In this document: positions 23,414 through 32,369 of the stretch, piece by piece
Layout: each line of letters starts with the position of its first letter
Position numbering within the stretch: position 1 is the stretch's first letter
Assembly: GCA_944383955.1 (NCBI GenBank)
Contig: CALWRP010000028.1
Coordinates: 1-32,483 of the forward strand
Direction: 5' to 3'
Source of the DNA: an uncultured Clostridia bacterium
Lineage (GTDB): Bacteria > Bacillota > Clostridia > Oscillospirales > Acutalibacteraceae
DNA: 32,483 nt
The notes under the pieces: generated by a model
Databases searched by the model: none
What the model saw: only the letters and a program-made list of their open reading frames with translations
Told to the model about the DNA's origin: nothing
Translations under genes and position numbers: made by a program

Positions 23414-24802
23414 TTATTCTCCTTCATTCTCTATTTCCACGCGGAGGACGCCGTCCGTGCGGCCGCCTGCGCTCCACGCTTCACATGGCCCCAGCCCCTG
23501 CGCCCAGAGGATCTCCCCGCTGTCCCGGAGGGCCAGCAGAAGCACTCTGCCGCGGCTTGCCGGCGGGACGCCCGCCTCGGCGAGCAGCCTGCGAAGAGGC
23601 TTCGACACGCCGCGCCCCGCGGGGCGGAAGCGGTCGCCCGGCAAACGGGTTCTCACGACCATATCATTTTGTATTGTATCATAGTTGCCGGGATTATGAA
23701 ACAGAAATTTATAAAATTTCTGTGGATTTTCTGCTTCCTCCCGCGTGAGCGGCCGAATCCGGAGCACCCTGCCGTCCGGAAGACGCGCTTCTCCCCCGCT
23801 GAGCGGGACGCAGAAGCCCTCGTTCTCCCCGCCGGGCTGCTGCGCAAAGAGAGTATTGCCCTTCGCGAGGATTTGTATTCCTCCCGCCACGGTGACGCCG
23901 CCGCCGCAAAGCACCGCCCGCATCATCTCCTCCACGTTTTCACGGGTCAGGCGGGCGGGGCCCGCCTCCTGCACGGCGGCAATCAGCGCGCGGGAAAGCA
24001 CAGGGCGCGGCAGGCGGCGCAGCGCCGCCAAATCCCAGCCTCCCCCGCGTTTTGCTTCCTCAAGCGCGCTGCGCGCCATCGCCTCCAGCAGCTCGTCGTC
24101 CTCGCGCAGAAGCTCCGCCGTGCGCAGCATCGCGCCCTCGAGCGCCGGATTGAGCGTGCGAAGCGCCGGGACGGCGGCGAGGCGGACGCGATTGCGCGCG
24201 TAAGCATTGGCGAAGTTCGTCTCGTCCTGCACCCAGGAAAGCCCGTAATGCGCGCAGTAGACCTCCACCTCCTGCCGCGTCAGGGCTGCCAGCGGCCGGA
24301 CGATCGCGCCCCGCACCGGCGGGATGCCGCCGAGGCCGTGGGTTCCCGCTCCGCGGGCGAGGTTCATCAGCATCGTCTCCGCGTTGTCGGAGGCGGTGTG
24401 GGCCGTGGCGATGCGCCCGCCGTCTTCCCCAAGCAGGCTGTGGAAAAAATCATAGCGCACCTGCCTGCCGCACGCCTCGATGCACAGGCCTCTCTCGCCC
24501 GCCAGGGCGGCGACGTCGGCGCGCAGGCAGCGAAAGGGGATCCCCCTCTCCGCGCAGAAGCTCCGGGCGGCCTCCTCGTCGGCGCCGGCGGCCTCCCGCA
24601 GGCCGTGGTTGACGTGCGCGGCGGTCAGCTGAATCGCGTATTCCTCCCGGTGGGTAAAAAGGAAATGGGTAAGCGCCGCGGAATCCGCTCCCCCCGAGAA
24701 GCCGGCCACAACGGCGCAGCCGGGAGGAAGCATCGCATACCGGGCGATTACCCCTTTGATTTTCTGTTCAATTGCCGAAACGGTCTCCGCCTCACGGCGC
24801 AT
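23414..24802 (-). CDS. tilS: tRNA(Ile)-lysidine synthase
   Basis: Adds lysine to C34 of the CAU-anticodon isoleucine tRNA, changing it from AUG to AUA reading; essential in most bacteria. The 462-residue protein has the PP-loop SGGADSAAL (36-44), NHGLREAAGADEE, TAHTASDNAETMLMNLARG, and the C-terminal domains with RTRLPGDRFRPAG and SKPLRRLLAEAGVPP. I chose the ATG at 24802, with AGGAGG 9 bases before it; it lies inside the 3' end of dnaB (11-base overlap, different frame). The open frame runs farther upstream but is dnaB antiframe. Confidence 0.95.
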   Translation of the reverse strand: MRREAETVSAIEQKIKGVIARYAMLPPGCAVVAGFSGGADSAALTHFLFTHREEYAIQLTAAHVNHGLREAAGADEEAARSFCAERGIPFRCLRADVAALAGERGLCIEACGRQVRYDFFHSLLGEDGGRIATAHTASDNAETMLMNLARGAGTHGLGGIPPVRGAIVRPLAALTRQEVEVYCAHYGLSWVQDETNFANAYARNRVRLAAVPALRTLNPALEGAMLRTAELLREDDELLEAMARSALEEAKRGGGWDLAALRRLPRPVLSRALIAAVQEAGPARLTRENVEEMMRAVLCGGGVTVAGGIQILAKGNTLFAQQPGGENEGFCVPLSGGEARLPDGRVLRIRPLTREEAENPQKFYKFLFHNPGNYDTIQNDMVVRTRLPGDRFRPAGRGVSKPLRRLLAEAGVPPASRGRVLLLALRDSGEILWAQGLGPCEAWSAGGRTDGVLRVEIENEGE

Positions 24803-26165
24803 GGTGCACAACCTCCTGCGCGGTAAAGCGCATAAACTCTCCCTGCCAGCGCAGCGGAACCGTCTTCGATTCGCCGTGGCGGTTTTTCGCCACAATACAT
24901 TCTCCGCTGTTGCGGTCGCTTTCCTGGCCCGGCTCGTTTTCGCCGGAATAATAGTCCTCGCGGTACAAAAACAGCACGATGTCGGCGTCCTGCTCAATGG
25001 AGCCGGAATCTCTCAGATCGGAGAGGACAGGCCGGTGATTGGTGCGCTTTTCGCTGTCTCGGGCCAGCTGCGAGAGCGTCAGGACGGGGATGTTGAGCTC
25101 CTTGGCCATAATCTTCAGGCTTCGCGTGATTTCGGAAATCTCCTGCACGCGGTTGCCTTCGCTGCGGCGGCTCGCGCTCGTCATCAGCTGCAGATAGTCG
25201 ATGATCACCAGATCGACGTTGCGCAGGCGGCGCAGCTTGGCCTTCATCTCCGGCACGGTGATCGAGGGAGTATCGTCCAGATAGATATTCGCGCGGGAGA
25301 GAATGTCCCCCGCCTCCACCAGGCGAACCCATTCGTCGTTCTCGAGCTTGCCCGTGCGCAGCTTCGTGCCGCCGACAAGCGCCTCCGTGGAGAGCAAACG
25401 AGAGCACAGCTGCTCCTTGCCCATCTCCAGCGAGAAAAACGCGACCGTCTTCCCCGCCTTGACGGCGGCGTTGCGGGCAATGTTCAGCGCAAAGCTTGTC
25501 TTGCCCATGCCGGGGCGCGCGCCGAGCAGGATAAAGTCTGTCCTGTTCAGGCCGGTGATCGTCTCGTCGAGCTCGTTGATTCCCGTCGGAATGCCGCGAT
25601 ACTGATCGCTGTCCGCCGAATTGAGCAGGTCGAGGCGATCGAAGGTCTGCACAATCACCTCGTTGAGCCTCTGCAGGCCCTGCATATTTTTTCCGCGGCG
25701 GATATCGAAGATGCGCTGCTCCGCCGAATCGAGCAGGGTGGACGCGTCCGCCCCGCCCGCGGAGGCCTCCTCCACAATCTCGCGCGCCGTGAGAATCAGC
25801 GTGCGCACGTCGTACCGATCCCGCACAATACGGGCGTACTTTTCGGCGTTGTTGATGGAGGGCACGAGCTGGGCCATCTGCAGCAGATACGTCTTCGTGC
25901 CGGATTCGTCGAAGCCCTCCTTCTCCTTGAGCTTCTCGAGAACGGTGACAAAGTCAATCGGCTGCCCGAGCGTGAACATATCCAGCATGACGGAATAGAT
26001 CATGCTGTTGTTTGACTGATAAAAATATTCCGGACGGGGCAGAATCTCCGCCACCGAATCCAGGCAGGAGGAGTCGAGCAGGATGGCACCCAGCACGGAC
26101 TGCTCCGCCTCCGGGGCGAAGGGCAGGTTTAGAGCCCCGTATACGTCACCAGAATACTCCGCCAT
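24792..26165 (-). CDS. dnaB: Replicative DNA helicase DnaB
   Basis: Hexameric helicase of the replication fork, 457 residues. N-terminal domain (about 10-110, APEAEQSVLGAILLDSS), linker, then the RecA-like motor with Walker A ARPGMGKT (216-223), SLEMGKEQL, the Walker B IIDYLQLM, and LSQLARDSEKR. The C-terminus has the SGSIEQDADIVLFLYRED and AKNRHGESKT blocks. No intein is present. GGAGAG precedes the ATG. It follows rplI by 15 bp; gdpP-rplI-dnaB is the standard Firmicutes order. Confidence 0.98.
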   Translation of the reverse strand: MAEYSGDVYGALNLPFAPEAEQSVLGAILLDSSCLDSVAEILPRPEYFYQSNNSMIYSVMLDMFTLGQPIDFVTVLEKLKEKEGFDESGTKTYLLQMAQLVPSINNAEKYARIVRDRYDVRTLILTAREIVEEASAGGADASTLLDSAEQRIFDIRRGKNMQGLQRLNEVIVQTFDRLDLLNSADSDQYRGIPTGINELDETITGLNRTDFILLGARPGMGKTSFALNIARNAAVKAGKTVAFFSLEMGKEQLCSRLLSTEALVGGTKLRTGKLENDEWVRLVEAGDILSRANIYLDDTPSITVPEMKAKLRRLRNVDLVIIDYLQLMTSASRRSEGNRVQEISEITRSLKIMAKELNIPVLTLSQLARDSEKRTNHRPVLSDLRDSGSIEQDADIVLFLYREDYYSGENEPGQESDRNSGECIVAKNRHGESKTVPLRWQGEFMRFTAQEVVHHAP

Positions 26166-26180
26166 GGAATGCTCTCCTTC

Positions 26181-26624
26181 TTATTCCTCGCCCACCACGA
26201 CGTAAATCTTCGCGCTGATGCCGGTGTAGAGCTTGATCTCGCACTCGAACGTGCCGAACGCCTTGATATCGGCCGACTCAATGCGGCGCTTGTCGATGGA
26301 AATCTGATACTGCGCCTTGATGGCCTCCGCAATCTCCTTCGAGGTGACGGAGCCGAAGAGCTTCCCGCCCTGGCCGGCCTTGGCGGCAATCTTCACGCTT
26401 CTGCCGTCAAGCTTCTCCTTGGCTTCGTTCGCGTTGTCCTTCTCGACCTGGATCTTGTGCTCCGCGGCGGCCTGCGCGTTTTTCAGCTCGTTCATCGCCT
26501 GGGCGTTGGCCTCCTTGGCCAGCTTACGGGGGAACAGGAAGTTGCGGGCGTAGCCGTCCGAAACCGTGACGAGCTCGCCCTTCTTTCCGCTGCCCTTTAC
26601 ATCTGCAAGCAAAACAACCTTCAT
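26181..26624 (-). CDS. rplI: Ribosomal protein L9
   Basis: Large-subunit protein of 147 residues with the L9 N-terminal domain [20 protein letters not shown] and [18 protein letters not shown], a long central helix rich in Ala, Lys, Glu (about 40-75), and the C-terminal domain [16 protein letters not shown]. Normal length. AAGGAGG precedes the ATG. It lies between gdpP and dnaB. Confidence 0.97.
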   Translation of the reverse strand: MKVVLLADVKGSGKKGELVTVSDGYARNFLFPRKLAKEANAQAMNELKNAQAAAEHKIQVEKDNANEAKEKLDGRSVKIAAKAGQGGKLFGSVTSKEIAEAIKAQYQISIDKRRIESADIKAFGTFECEIKLYTGISAKIYVVVGEE

Positions 26625-26682
26625 GGATAAAATCCTCCTTGGAATGAAATCAAAATGAATGACGCGGGCGCGCTGAGACGGC

Positions 26683-28665
26683 TCAGGAATCCCGGGCCGG
26701 CAGGGCGCGATCCATCACGTTGCGGATAGCCTCCTTGAGCAGCTTGCGGCTCTCCTCGATGCCGACGCCCGTCAGCTGCGTCGCCGCCATCGTCAGATGG
26801 CCGCCGCCGCCGAGCGCCTCCATAATCAGCTGCACGTTGACCTCTCCCAGGCTGCGGGCCGAGACGTTGATCTGGCCGCCGCTCGGGAAAATGACAAAGG
26901 ACGCCTTGACGCCCTGAATGGACAAAAGCTCGTCTGCCGCCTGCGCCGCCGTGACGCGGATGTCTGGGAATTCCTCGCGGGCGGAGGCGATGGCGCAGTT
27001 ATCGGAAATCTCCGCGTTGGAAACAATCTCGTATTTGCGCTTGTAGGCCGTGATGGAGTCGGAGAACATCCGCTTGACCTCCACGGTATCCGCGCCTCTG
27101 CGGCGCAGATAGGCGGCGGCCTCAAACGTGCGCACGCCCGTCTTGAGCACAAAGTTCTTCGTGTCCAGCGTGATGCCGGAGAGCAGAGCGCCCGCTTCCT
27201 TGCGGTTGAGGCAATTTTCGCCGAGATACTGCACCAGCTCCGCCACCATCTCGCTCGCCGAGCTCGCATAAGGCTCGTGGTAGAAGACGAGAGCGTTCTC
27301 GATGTGGCGAACCATCATGCGGTGGTGGTCGATGACGACCACGCGCTGGCAGGCCTCGAGCAGCTCCGGGCTCTCGACGAAATCCTGCGAATGGGTGTCC
27401 ACCACGATGAGCAGGCTCTTGGCCGTCACCATGGAGTTGGCCTCAGCCGGTGTGATGAACACATGAGGCGTATCAGGCCCCTGGTTTTCGATGCTCTCGA
27501 CCACCGGCCCCGCCAGCGTCTGCGCGCGGTTGATCACCACGTAGGCGGGCATGCCGAGTGCTTTTGTCATCGCGCTCCACAGGCCGACGGCTGCGCCGAC
27601 GGCGTCGAGATCGGAATATTTGTGGCCCATGAGGAACACGCAGTCGCTGCCGCGCGCGTGATCCGCCAGCGTGGCGGCGATGACGCGGGTGCGCACCTTG
27701 TCGCGCTTCTCCACGCCCTTCGAGAGGCCGCCGAAGAACGAGTAGGCTCCGCCCTTCTGCTTGACGGCGACCTGGTCGCCGCCGCGTCCAAGGGCCATAT
27801 CGAGGGCCGCGCGGGACCAGCGCTCCGCCTCCTGCAGGCTGGCCGCGCCGCGCGCGACGCCCATGGAGATTGTGGCGCTGCGGTTTTCGCCTCCCTTGAC
27901 GCGCCGCACGGCGTCGAGCACCTCAAAGCGGTTTTCCATCGCCTGGCGCAGATGGCCTTCGTCCGTGAGGATCAGGTACCGCCCGCCGGAAAGGCGCTTG
28001 CAGAAGCCGCCCATGGAAACGGCCCACTCGTTGAGGCAGGTCTCCACCTCAGAGGCGATGCGCGCGTCCTCCATGCCGCTGGTATCGCGGGCGAGCTCCT
28101 CGCGGTTGTCGAAATATGCGAGGGCCACGACGGGGCGCGTCTCCTCAAATTCGCGGTTGATCTCCTTATAATATGTATCGTCGACAAAATAGAGGACAGC
28201 CCCCGTCTCCGTTCTGCTCGCGAAGACAGTGAACTGGCGATCCTCCAGGGTGATGTCGGTGCCCCCTGTTTCGAGAAGCTGCTGGAGCGTCTTCGGATAA
28301 ATGAGCTTGAGCACGTTCTCGCCGCGCATCTCCCGGCTCGGGCTGACAGTGGTGAGAAAGGCGTCGTTGACCCACACGATATCGTCCGCCTCGCCGATCA
28401 CGGCGACAGGCATCGTGAAATCGCGCAGATGGTCGTACTCCTCCGCGCCGAGCACCGATTTCGCGCTCTTGAGCGCCGAGGCGACATACGCCTTGAAATG
28501 CTCGGTGGTGAGAATCACCGCCGCGACGGCAAGCACCGCCGCGACAGTCTCCACGATAAACAGCGCCGTATTCCCCTGAAACCAGCTGAGACCGGCCATC
28601 ACAAACAGCAGCGCGGCCAGAATATAGAACACCGGGGACGAGGCCCAGACCCTTTTCTTCTTCAC
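26683..28665 (-). CDS. gdpP: Cyclic-di-AMP phosphodiesterase GdpP
   Basis: Membrane-bound enzyme of 660 residues that hydrolyses c-di-AMP to pApA. Two N-terminal helices (about 10-50), a PAS-like domain (about 75-155, [19 protein letters not shown]), a degenerate GGDEF domain (about 160-300, with [10 protein letters not shown] in place of GGDEF), a DHH domain ([12 protein letters not shown] near 347, VVDTHSQD near 423, VIDHHR near 445) and a DHHA1 domain ending in [11 protein letters not shown] chose GTG at 28665, because AAGGAG lies 8 bases upstream; the frame opens eight codons earlier, where that site would be coding. It sits 59 bp after rnjA and before rplI. Confidence 0.95.
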   Translation of the reverse strand: MKKKRVWASSPVFYILAALLFVMAGLSWFQGNTALFIVETVAAVLAVAAVILTTEHFKAYVASALKSAKSVLGAEEYDHLRDFTMPVAVIGEADDIVWVNDAFLTTVSPSREMRGENVLKLIYPKTLQQLLETGGTDITLEDRQFTVFASRTETGAVLYFVDDTYYKEINREFEETRPVVALAYFDNREELARDTSGMEDARIASEVETCLNEWAVSMGGFCKRLSGGRYLILTDEGHLRQAMENRFEVLDAVRRVKGGENRSATISMGVARGAASLQEAERWSRAALDMALGRGGDQVAVKQKGGAYSFFGGLSKGVEKRDKVRTRVIAATLADHARGSDCVFLMGHKYSDLDAVGAAVGLWSAMTKALGMPAYVVINRAQTLAGPVVESIENQGPDTPHVFITPAEANSMVTAKSLLIVVDTHSQDFVESPELLEACQRVVVIDHHRMMVRHIENALVFYHEPYASSASEMVAELVQYLGENCLNRKEAGALLSGITLDTKNFVLKTGVRTFEAAAYLRRRGADTVEVKRMFSDSITAYKRKYEIVSNAEISDNCAIASAREEFPDIRVTAAQAADELLSIQGVKASFVIFPSGGQINVSARSLGEVNVQLIMEALGGGGHLTMAATQLTGVGIEESRKLLKEAIRNVMDRALPARDS

Positions 28666-28724
28666 GAAGCCCACTCCTTCACATGACACGCATCACCGCG
28701 CGGTATCGATCGTCTCTCGCCCAA

Positions 28725-30752
28725 TCAGACCTCCATGATAATGGGAAGGATCATCGGGCTGCGGCGGGTTCTGTCATAGAGCAGACGGGACAGTCCGTCC
28801 TTCATTCTCGTCTTGAGCGTGCCCCACTCGCGCACGCCGTTGTCGGCGCACTCGTTGAGCACACGGTTTACCAGGGCTCTCGCGTCGTCAAGCAGGGGCT
28901 CGGACTCGCGCACATAGACAAAGCCGCGCGAGACGACGTCGGGCCCGGCGACGACATGGCCGGTCTCCTTGGAGATGGTGCACACCACCACGATGAGACC
29001 GTCCTCGCCCAGATGCTTGCGGTCGCGCAGCACCACGCTGCCCACGTCGCCGACGCCGAGACCGTCGACAAGCACTCTTCCGGCGGGCACGGAGCCAACG
29101 CGCTTCATGCCGTTTTCGCTGAGCTCGAGCACGTCGCCGATATCGCCGATATAGATATTGGAATCCGGCATGCCCATCTGACGGGCCAGGCCGGCATGCT
29201 TCTGGAGCATTTTCTGCTCGCCGTGCACCGGGATGAAATACTTCGGGCGCACGACGCCCTGCATGATCTTGAGCTCATCCTGGCAGGCATGGCCGGAGAC
29301 GTGCACCTCGTACATCGACTCGTAGACGACCTCGCAGCCGCGCTTGAGCAGCTCATCGACCACGTTGCCGACTGTCTTCTCGTTGCCCGGGATGGGACGC
29401 GCGGAGATGATGATGAAATCGCCGGGGCCGACCTCGACCTTGCGGTGGTCGGCAAAGGCCATGCGGGCCAGGGCGCTCATAGGCTCGCCCTGGCTGCCGG
29501 TCGTCACCAGCACGATCTCCTCCCTGGCATAGCGGCCGATCATATCGATATCGATGAGCACGCCGTCCGGGATATCGAGATAGCCCATCTCCATCGCGAT
29601 GCCCATCACGTTGAGCATCGAACGGCCGGAGAGAGCGACCTTTCTGCCATAGCGCACGGCGCAGTTGATGATCTGCTGCACGCGGCTGATGTTCGAGGCG
29701 AAGGTGGCGATGATGATGCGGCTGTTCTCGGCGCGCCGGAACAGGTTTTCAAAGGAATTGTCGACCTTCTGCTCTGTGGCGGTGAAGCCGGGGCGCTCCG
29801 CGTTCGTCGAGTCCGCAAGCAACGCCAGCACACCCTCTTTGCCAAGCTGCGCCAGGCGGCCGAGATCGATCATCTCGCCCTGAGCCGGCGTGCAGTCGAT
29901 CTTGAAGTCGCCCGTGTGGACAAGGACGCCGGCGGGACAGTGCAGGGCAAAGGCCACCGCGTCCGGGATCGAGTGGTTGACATGGATGAACTCCACATCG
30001 AAGCAGCCGAGGTGAACGGTGTCGCCGGGCTTCGTCACGTTGAGGCGGGCCTTGCCGAGCAGACCGTGCTCGCGCAGCTTCCCCTCGATGAGGCCAACCG
30101 TCAGCCGCGTGGCGTAAACCGGCAGGTTGACGCGCTTGAGCAAATACGGCAGCGCGCCGATGTGATCCTCGTGGCCGTGGGTGATGACGATGCCGCGGAT
30201 GCGGTCCGCGTTGCGCTCGACGAAGGTAAAATCGGGGAGCACGAGGTCGACGCCGAGCATATCCCCGTCCGGGAACGCCATGCCGCAGTCGACGATCACC
30301 ATGTCCTCCCCGCACTCATAGAGCGTGAAGTTCTTTCCAATCTCGTTGAGGCCGCCGAGGAAATAGACGCGCACCGGCGGCTTCGCGGACTGCTTGCCGC
30401 GGCGGGAGTTCTGCTGGCGGGCCTGCTTCGGCTCCGCGGAGCGGGAGGCGCGAAGCGCGTTTCTGGCGGGAGCGGCAGGGGCCTGCTCCTCCTTCTTTTT
30501 GCGGCCGCGGCCCTTCGGCTTCTCCTCGGGGGCGACGTTCTGCCTGGCCTTCGGCTTCTCCTCCGTCTTCTGTGTCACGCGGCGGCGCGGCTTGCGCTGG
30601 CGCGTCTGGCCGTGCTGCTCCTGCTGGCCCTCTGCCGCAGGCTGCACGTCGGCCAGGGAAACGGCGTCCCCGCCGATCTCCTGATCCGCCGGCTTCTTGA
30701 CCGGCTCAATTCTTCCGTACAATCCAATTGCATTCTCGTCTGACAAATACAT
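28725..30752 (-). CDS. rnjA: Ribonuclease J with a basic N-terminal extension
   Basis: Endo- and 5'-3' exoribonuclease with a metallo-beta-lactamase/beta-CASP fold. Domain homology begins only at about residue 127 (VRVYFLGGLNEIGKNFTLYE). It then shows HGHEDHIGALPYLL near 190, the NHSIPDAVAF and HTGDFKID metal sites, TTGSQGEPMSALARM and the beta-CASP and C-terminal domains. Residues 1-126 are low complexity: Lys, Arg, Gln, Pro, Ala and Glu, for example QTRQRKPRRRVTQKTEEK. Ordinary RNase J proteins of about 555 residues lack it. The start is ATG at 30752 with GGAGG only two bases away; a TTG two codons later has better spacing. It heads the long operon. Confidence 0.95.
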   Translation of the reverse strand: MYLSDENAIGLYGRIEPVKKPADQEIGGDAVSLADVQPAAEGQQEQHGQTRQRKPRRRVTQKTEEKPKARQNVAPEEKPKGRGRKKKEEQAPAAPARNALRASRSAEPKQARQQNSRRGKQSAKPPVRVYFLGGLNEIGKNFTLYECGEDMVIVDCGMAFPDGDMLGVDLVLPDFTFVERNADRIRGIVITHGHEDHIGALPYLLKRVNLPVYATRLTVGLIEGKLREHGLLGKARLNVTKPGDTVHLGCFDVEFIHVNHSIPDAVAFALHCPAGVLVHTGDFKIDCTPAQGEMIDLGRLAQLGKEGVLALLADSTNAERPGFTATEQKVDNSFENLFRRAENSRIIIATFASNISRVQQIINCAVRYGRKVALSGRSMLNVMGIAMEMGYLDIPDGVLIDIDMIGRYAREEIVLVTTGSQGEPMSALARMAFADHRKVEVGPGDFIIISARPIPGNEKTVGNVVDELLKRGCEVVYESMYEVHVSGHACQDELKIMQGVVRPKYFIPVHGEQKMLQKHAGLARQMGMPDSNIYIGDIGDVLELSENGMKRVGSVPAGRVLVDGLGVGDVGSVVLRDRKHLGEDGLIVVVCTISKETGHVVAGPDVVSRGFVYVRESEPLLDDARALVNRVLNECADNGVREWGTLKTRMKDGLSRLLYDRTRRSPMILPIIMEV

Positions 30753-30844
30753 AACCTCCAGTTTCGCGAGGGCATAAGGAAAAAGAGTCCGGCCGCAAAA
30801 AGCGCGCCAGACAAAGCTGCCCTGCTGTAAAGTTTGAATGATGT

Positions 30845-30941
30845 CTTTTCCCGTCTCGCAAACACCGGAGGGGCACAGCCCGCCCGGTCTTCCCCGCCCC
30901 CTTGCTCACACGCCTCGGCTGTGGCTGGCACGGGGGAAAAC
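30845..30941 (-). ncRNA. Structured 5' leader of rnjA, candidate cis-regulatory RNA
   Basis: Two nested stems lie within the predicted leader. The outer stem pairs TTTTCCCGT (30846-30854) with ACGGGGGAAAA (30930-30940), with a 2-base bulge. The inner stem pairs CACAGCC (30874-30880) with GGCTGTG (30917-30923). The inner stem encloses a 36-nt loop that is purine-rich in the transcript. The leader starts about 18 bases before the outer stem. I could not match it to a known riboswitch class. Confidence 0.4.
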
Positions 30942-30965
30942 ATTCCGGACACAAACGTTGTATTC

Positions 30966-30994
30966 ATAATACATGGATTCCGGAGGACTGTCAA
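30966..30994 (-). promoter_or_regulatory. Strong sigma-A promoter for the rnjA operon
   Basis: On the minus strand: TTGACA (30989-30994), 17 bp, TATTAT (30966-30971). It predicts a leader of about 207 nt. Two ATTCCGGA copies (30942-30949 and 30977-30984, one in the spacer) frame the start point. Confidence 0.85.
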
Positions 30995-31190
30995 GAGTGC
31001 AGGCGCCTTTCCTTTGCCTCTCCCCACATAAAATTAGATATATTAGATAATAATATCACAGAAATTTCTACATTTCTCCCATAAAATCTCTATTTTTCAC
31101 ACAATCGCCGCGCTCTCCTTTCCCGATTCCTCCAACGCTCCCGTCTGATTGGAATAGGATTCCCCGCGGCGGCGCAAACCATACGGGCGC

Positions 31191-31219
31191 TTTTCTTTTG
31201 CCGCGGGCTGTGATAGAAT
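31191..31219 (+). promoter_or_regulatory. Possible promoter for the nucleotidyltransferase
   Basis: TTTTCT (31191-31196), 17 bp, TAGAAT (31214-31219). The -10 is good, the -35 weak. Confidence 0.4.
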
Positions 31220-31282
31220 GAAAAGAAATGCCGGCTTCGGAAGAGGCCGGCGGGCGAACCGAGGAGGAAGGAGGAGCCCAGG

Positions 31283-32113
31283 ATGGCTCAGGCGCTTTTG
31301 GAAAAAATCACGGAGGAATTGAAGAGCAGCTGCCCGTTTCTCTGCGGGATTGTGCTCGGAGGCTCCCGGGCCGCCGGGCTGCCCTCAGAAGGCTCGGACT
31401 ACGATATCGGGCTTTACTATGATCCGGCCACCATCGACTATGATCTTCTCAACCGCGCCGCCTCGCGGCTGGACGACGGGCACCGGGAGGGGCTTGTCTG
31501 CCGGGCGGGCGAATGGGGCCGCTGGGTCAACGCCGGAGGCTGGCTGACGGTGGACGGCTGCCCGGTCGACCTGCTGCTGCGCGATCTCTCGCGCGTGAAG
31601 GCAATTCTGGATTCCACGGACCGCGGCGAGTATTCCGTCCACTACCAGACCGGCCACCCGCACGCCTATCTCGACGTCATGTACCGGGGCGAGCTGGCCT
31701 CGTGCCGCATTCTGCACGCCGGAACCGACGAGCTCCCGGCGATCAAGCGCCGCGCGGAGACGTACCCCGCCGCCCTGCGCCGCTCGCTGATTGGGAACTT
31801 CCTCTTCGAGGCAAGCTTCTCCCGCATGCTGGCGGAGAAAAGCCGGCCGGCCGGCGATCTCGCCTATCTGACCGGCCACCTGTTCCGCTCCCTCTCCGCC
31901 CTGAATCAGGTGCTGTTCGCGCTCAACGAGGTCTGGTGCCTGAACGAGAAGAAGGCGAGCCTGCGCGCAGCCTCCTTCCCGAAATGTCCCCCGCGCTACG
32001 CTGAGCGCGTCAACCGGATCTTCCTCCGGCCGGGCGAGGCCCCGGAGGAAGCGATCGCGATGCTCGGGGACCTCTGCCGTGAGACGGAAGCGCTCTGCCG
32101 GGAGGAGTTCTGA
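31283..32113 (+). CDS. Nucleotidyltransferase-fold protein (antibiotic adenylyltransferase-like)
   Basis: Protein of 276 residues whose N-terminal pol-beta-type nucleotidyltransferase domain shows the GGSRAAGLPSEGSDYDIG motif (26-43; metal Asp39 and Asp41) and a third Asp at about 96 (GCPVDLLL). A helical C-terminal half follows (about 140-276), with YLTGHLFRSLSALNQVLFALNEVW. This layout is shared by aminoglycoside adenylyltransferases and by unassigned housekeeping proteins, so the substrate is unknown. GGAGGAG lies 5-8 bases before the ATG. It is divergent from rnjA, with its own likely promoter, and is followed by hairpin-rich DNA. Confidence 0.85.
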   Translation: MAQALLEKITEELKSSCPFLCGIVLGGSRAAGLPSEGSDYDIGLYYDPATIDYDLLNRAASRLDDGHREGLVCRAGEWGRWVNAGGWLTVDGCPVDLLLRDLSRVKAILDSTDRGEYSVHYQTGHPHAYLDVMYRGELASCRILHAGTDELPAIKRRAETYPAALRRSLIGNFLFEASFSRMLAEKSRPAGDLAYLTGHLFRSLSALNQVLFALNEVWCLNEKKASLRAASFPKCPPRYAERVNRIFLRPGEAPEEAIAMLGDLCRETEALCREEF

Positions 32114-32255
32114 CGCAGCCCCCCTCGTTTCCCCCGGTGGACAAGGAGAGATGAACATGCGCCGGATGCGGTTGCTCTTTTCGACGGAACGAGGCGCGCG
32201 GCGTCACAATTTGAGCCGGCCCCCGCTTCATGGGAAAGGGAAAAGCGAACGAAGA

Positions 32256-32347
32256 AAAAGCGCCCTCCGGAATTGCCGTCCTCCCCTCGGAACAGGGAAA
32301 GCCCTGCTCTGTGGGAAGGCCCGGCAAAGAATCCGGAGGGCGCTTTT
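32256..32347. terminator. Large palindromic hairpin, probable terminator or element remnant
   Basis: A perfect 16-bp inverted repeat AAAAGCGCCCTCCGGA (32256-32271) / complement (32332-32347) encloses a second stem TTGCCG / CGGCAA and a CAGGG/CCCTG mini-hairpin. On either strand the outer stem ends in four T. It is 140 bp after the nucleotidyltransferase stop, far for a simple terminator. Confidence 0.55.
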
Positions 32348-32369
32348 GCGATCGGGAAACAGGATTAGG

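Noticed and set aside
28683-30743. Long plus-strand open frame opposite rnjA
   Set aside because: Same antisense effect; no ribosome binding site or domain.
30845-30941. Cobalamin, TPP or c-di-GMP riboswitch in the rnjA leader
   Set aside because: None of their conserved boxes is present in the sequence.
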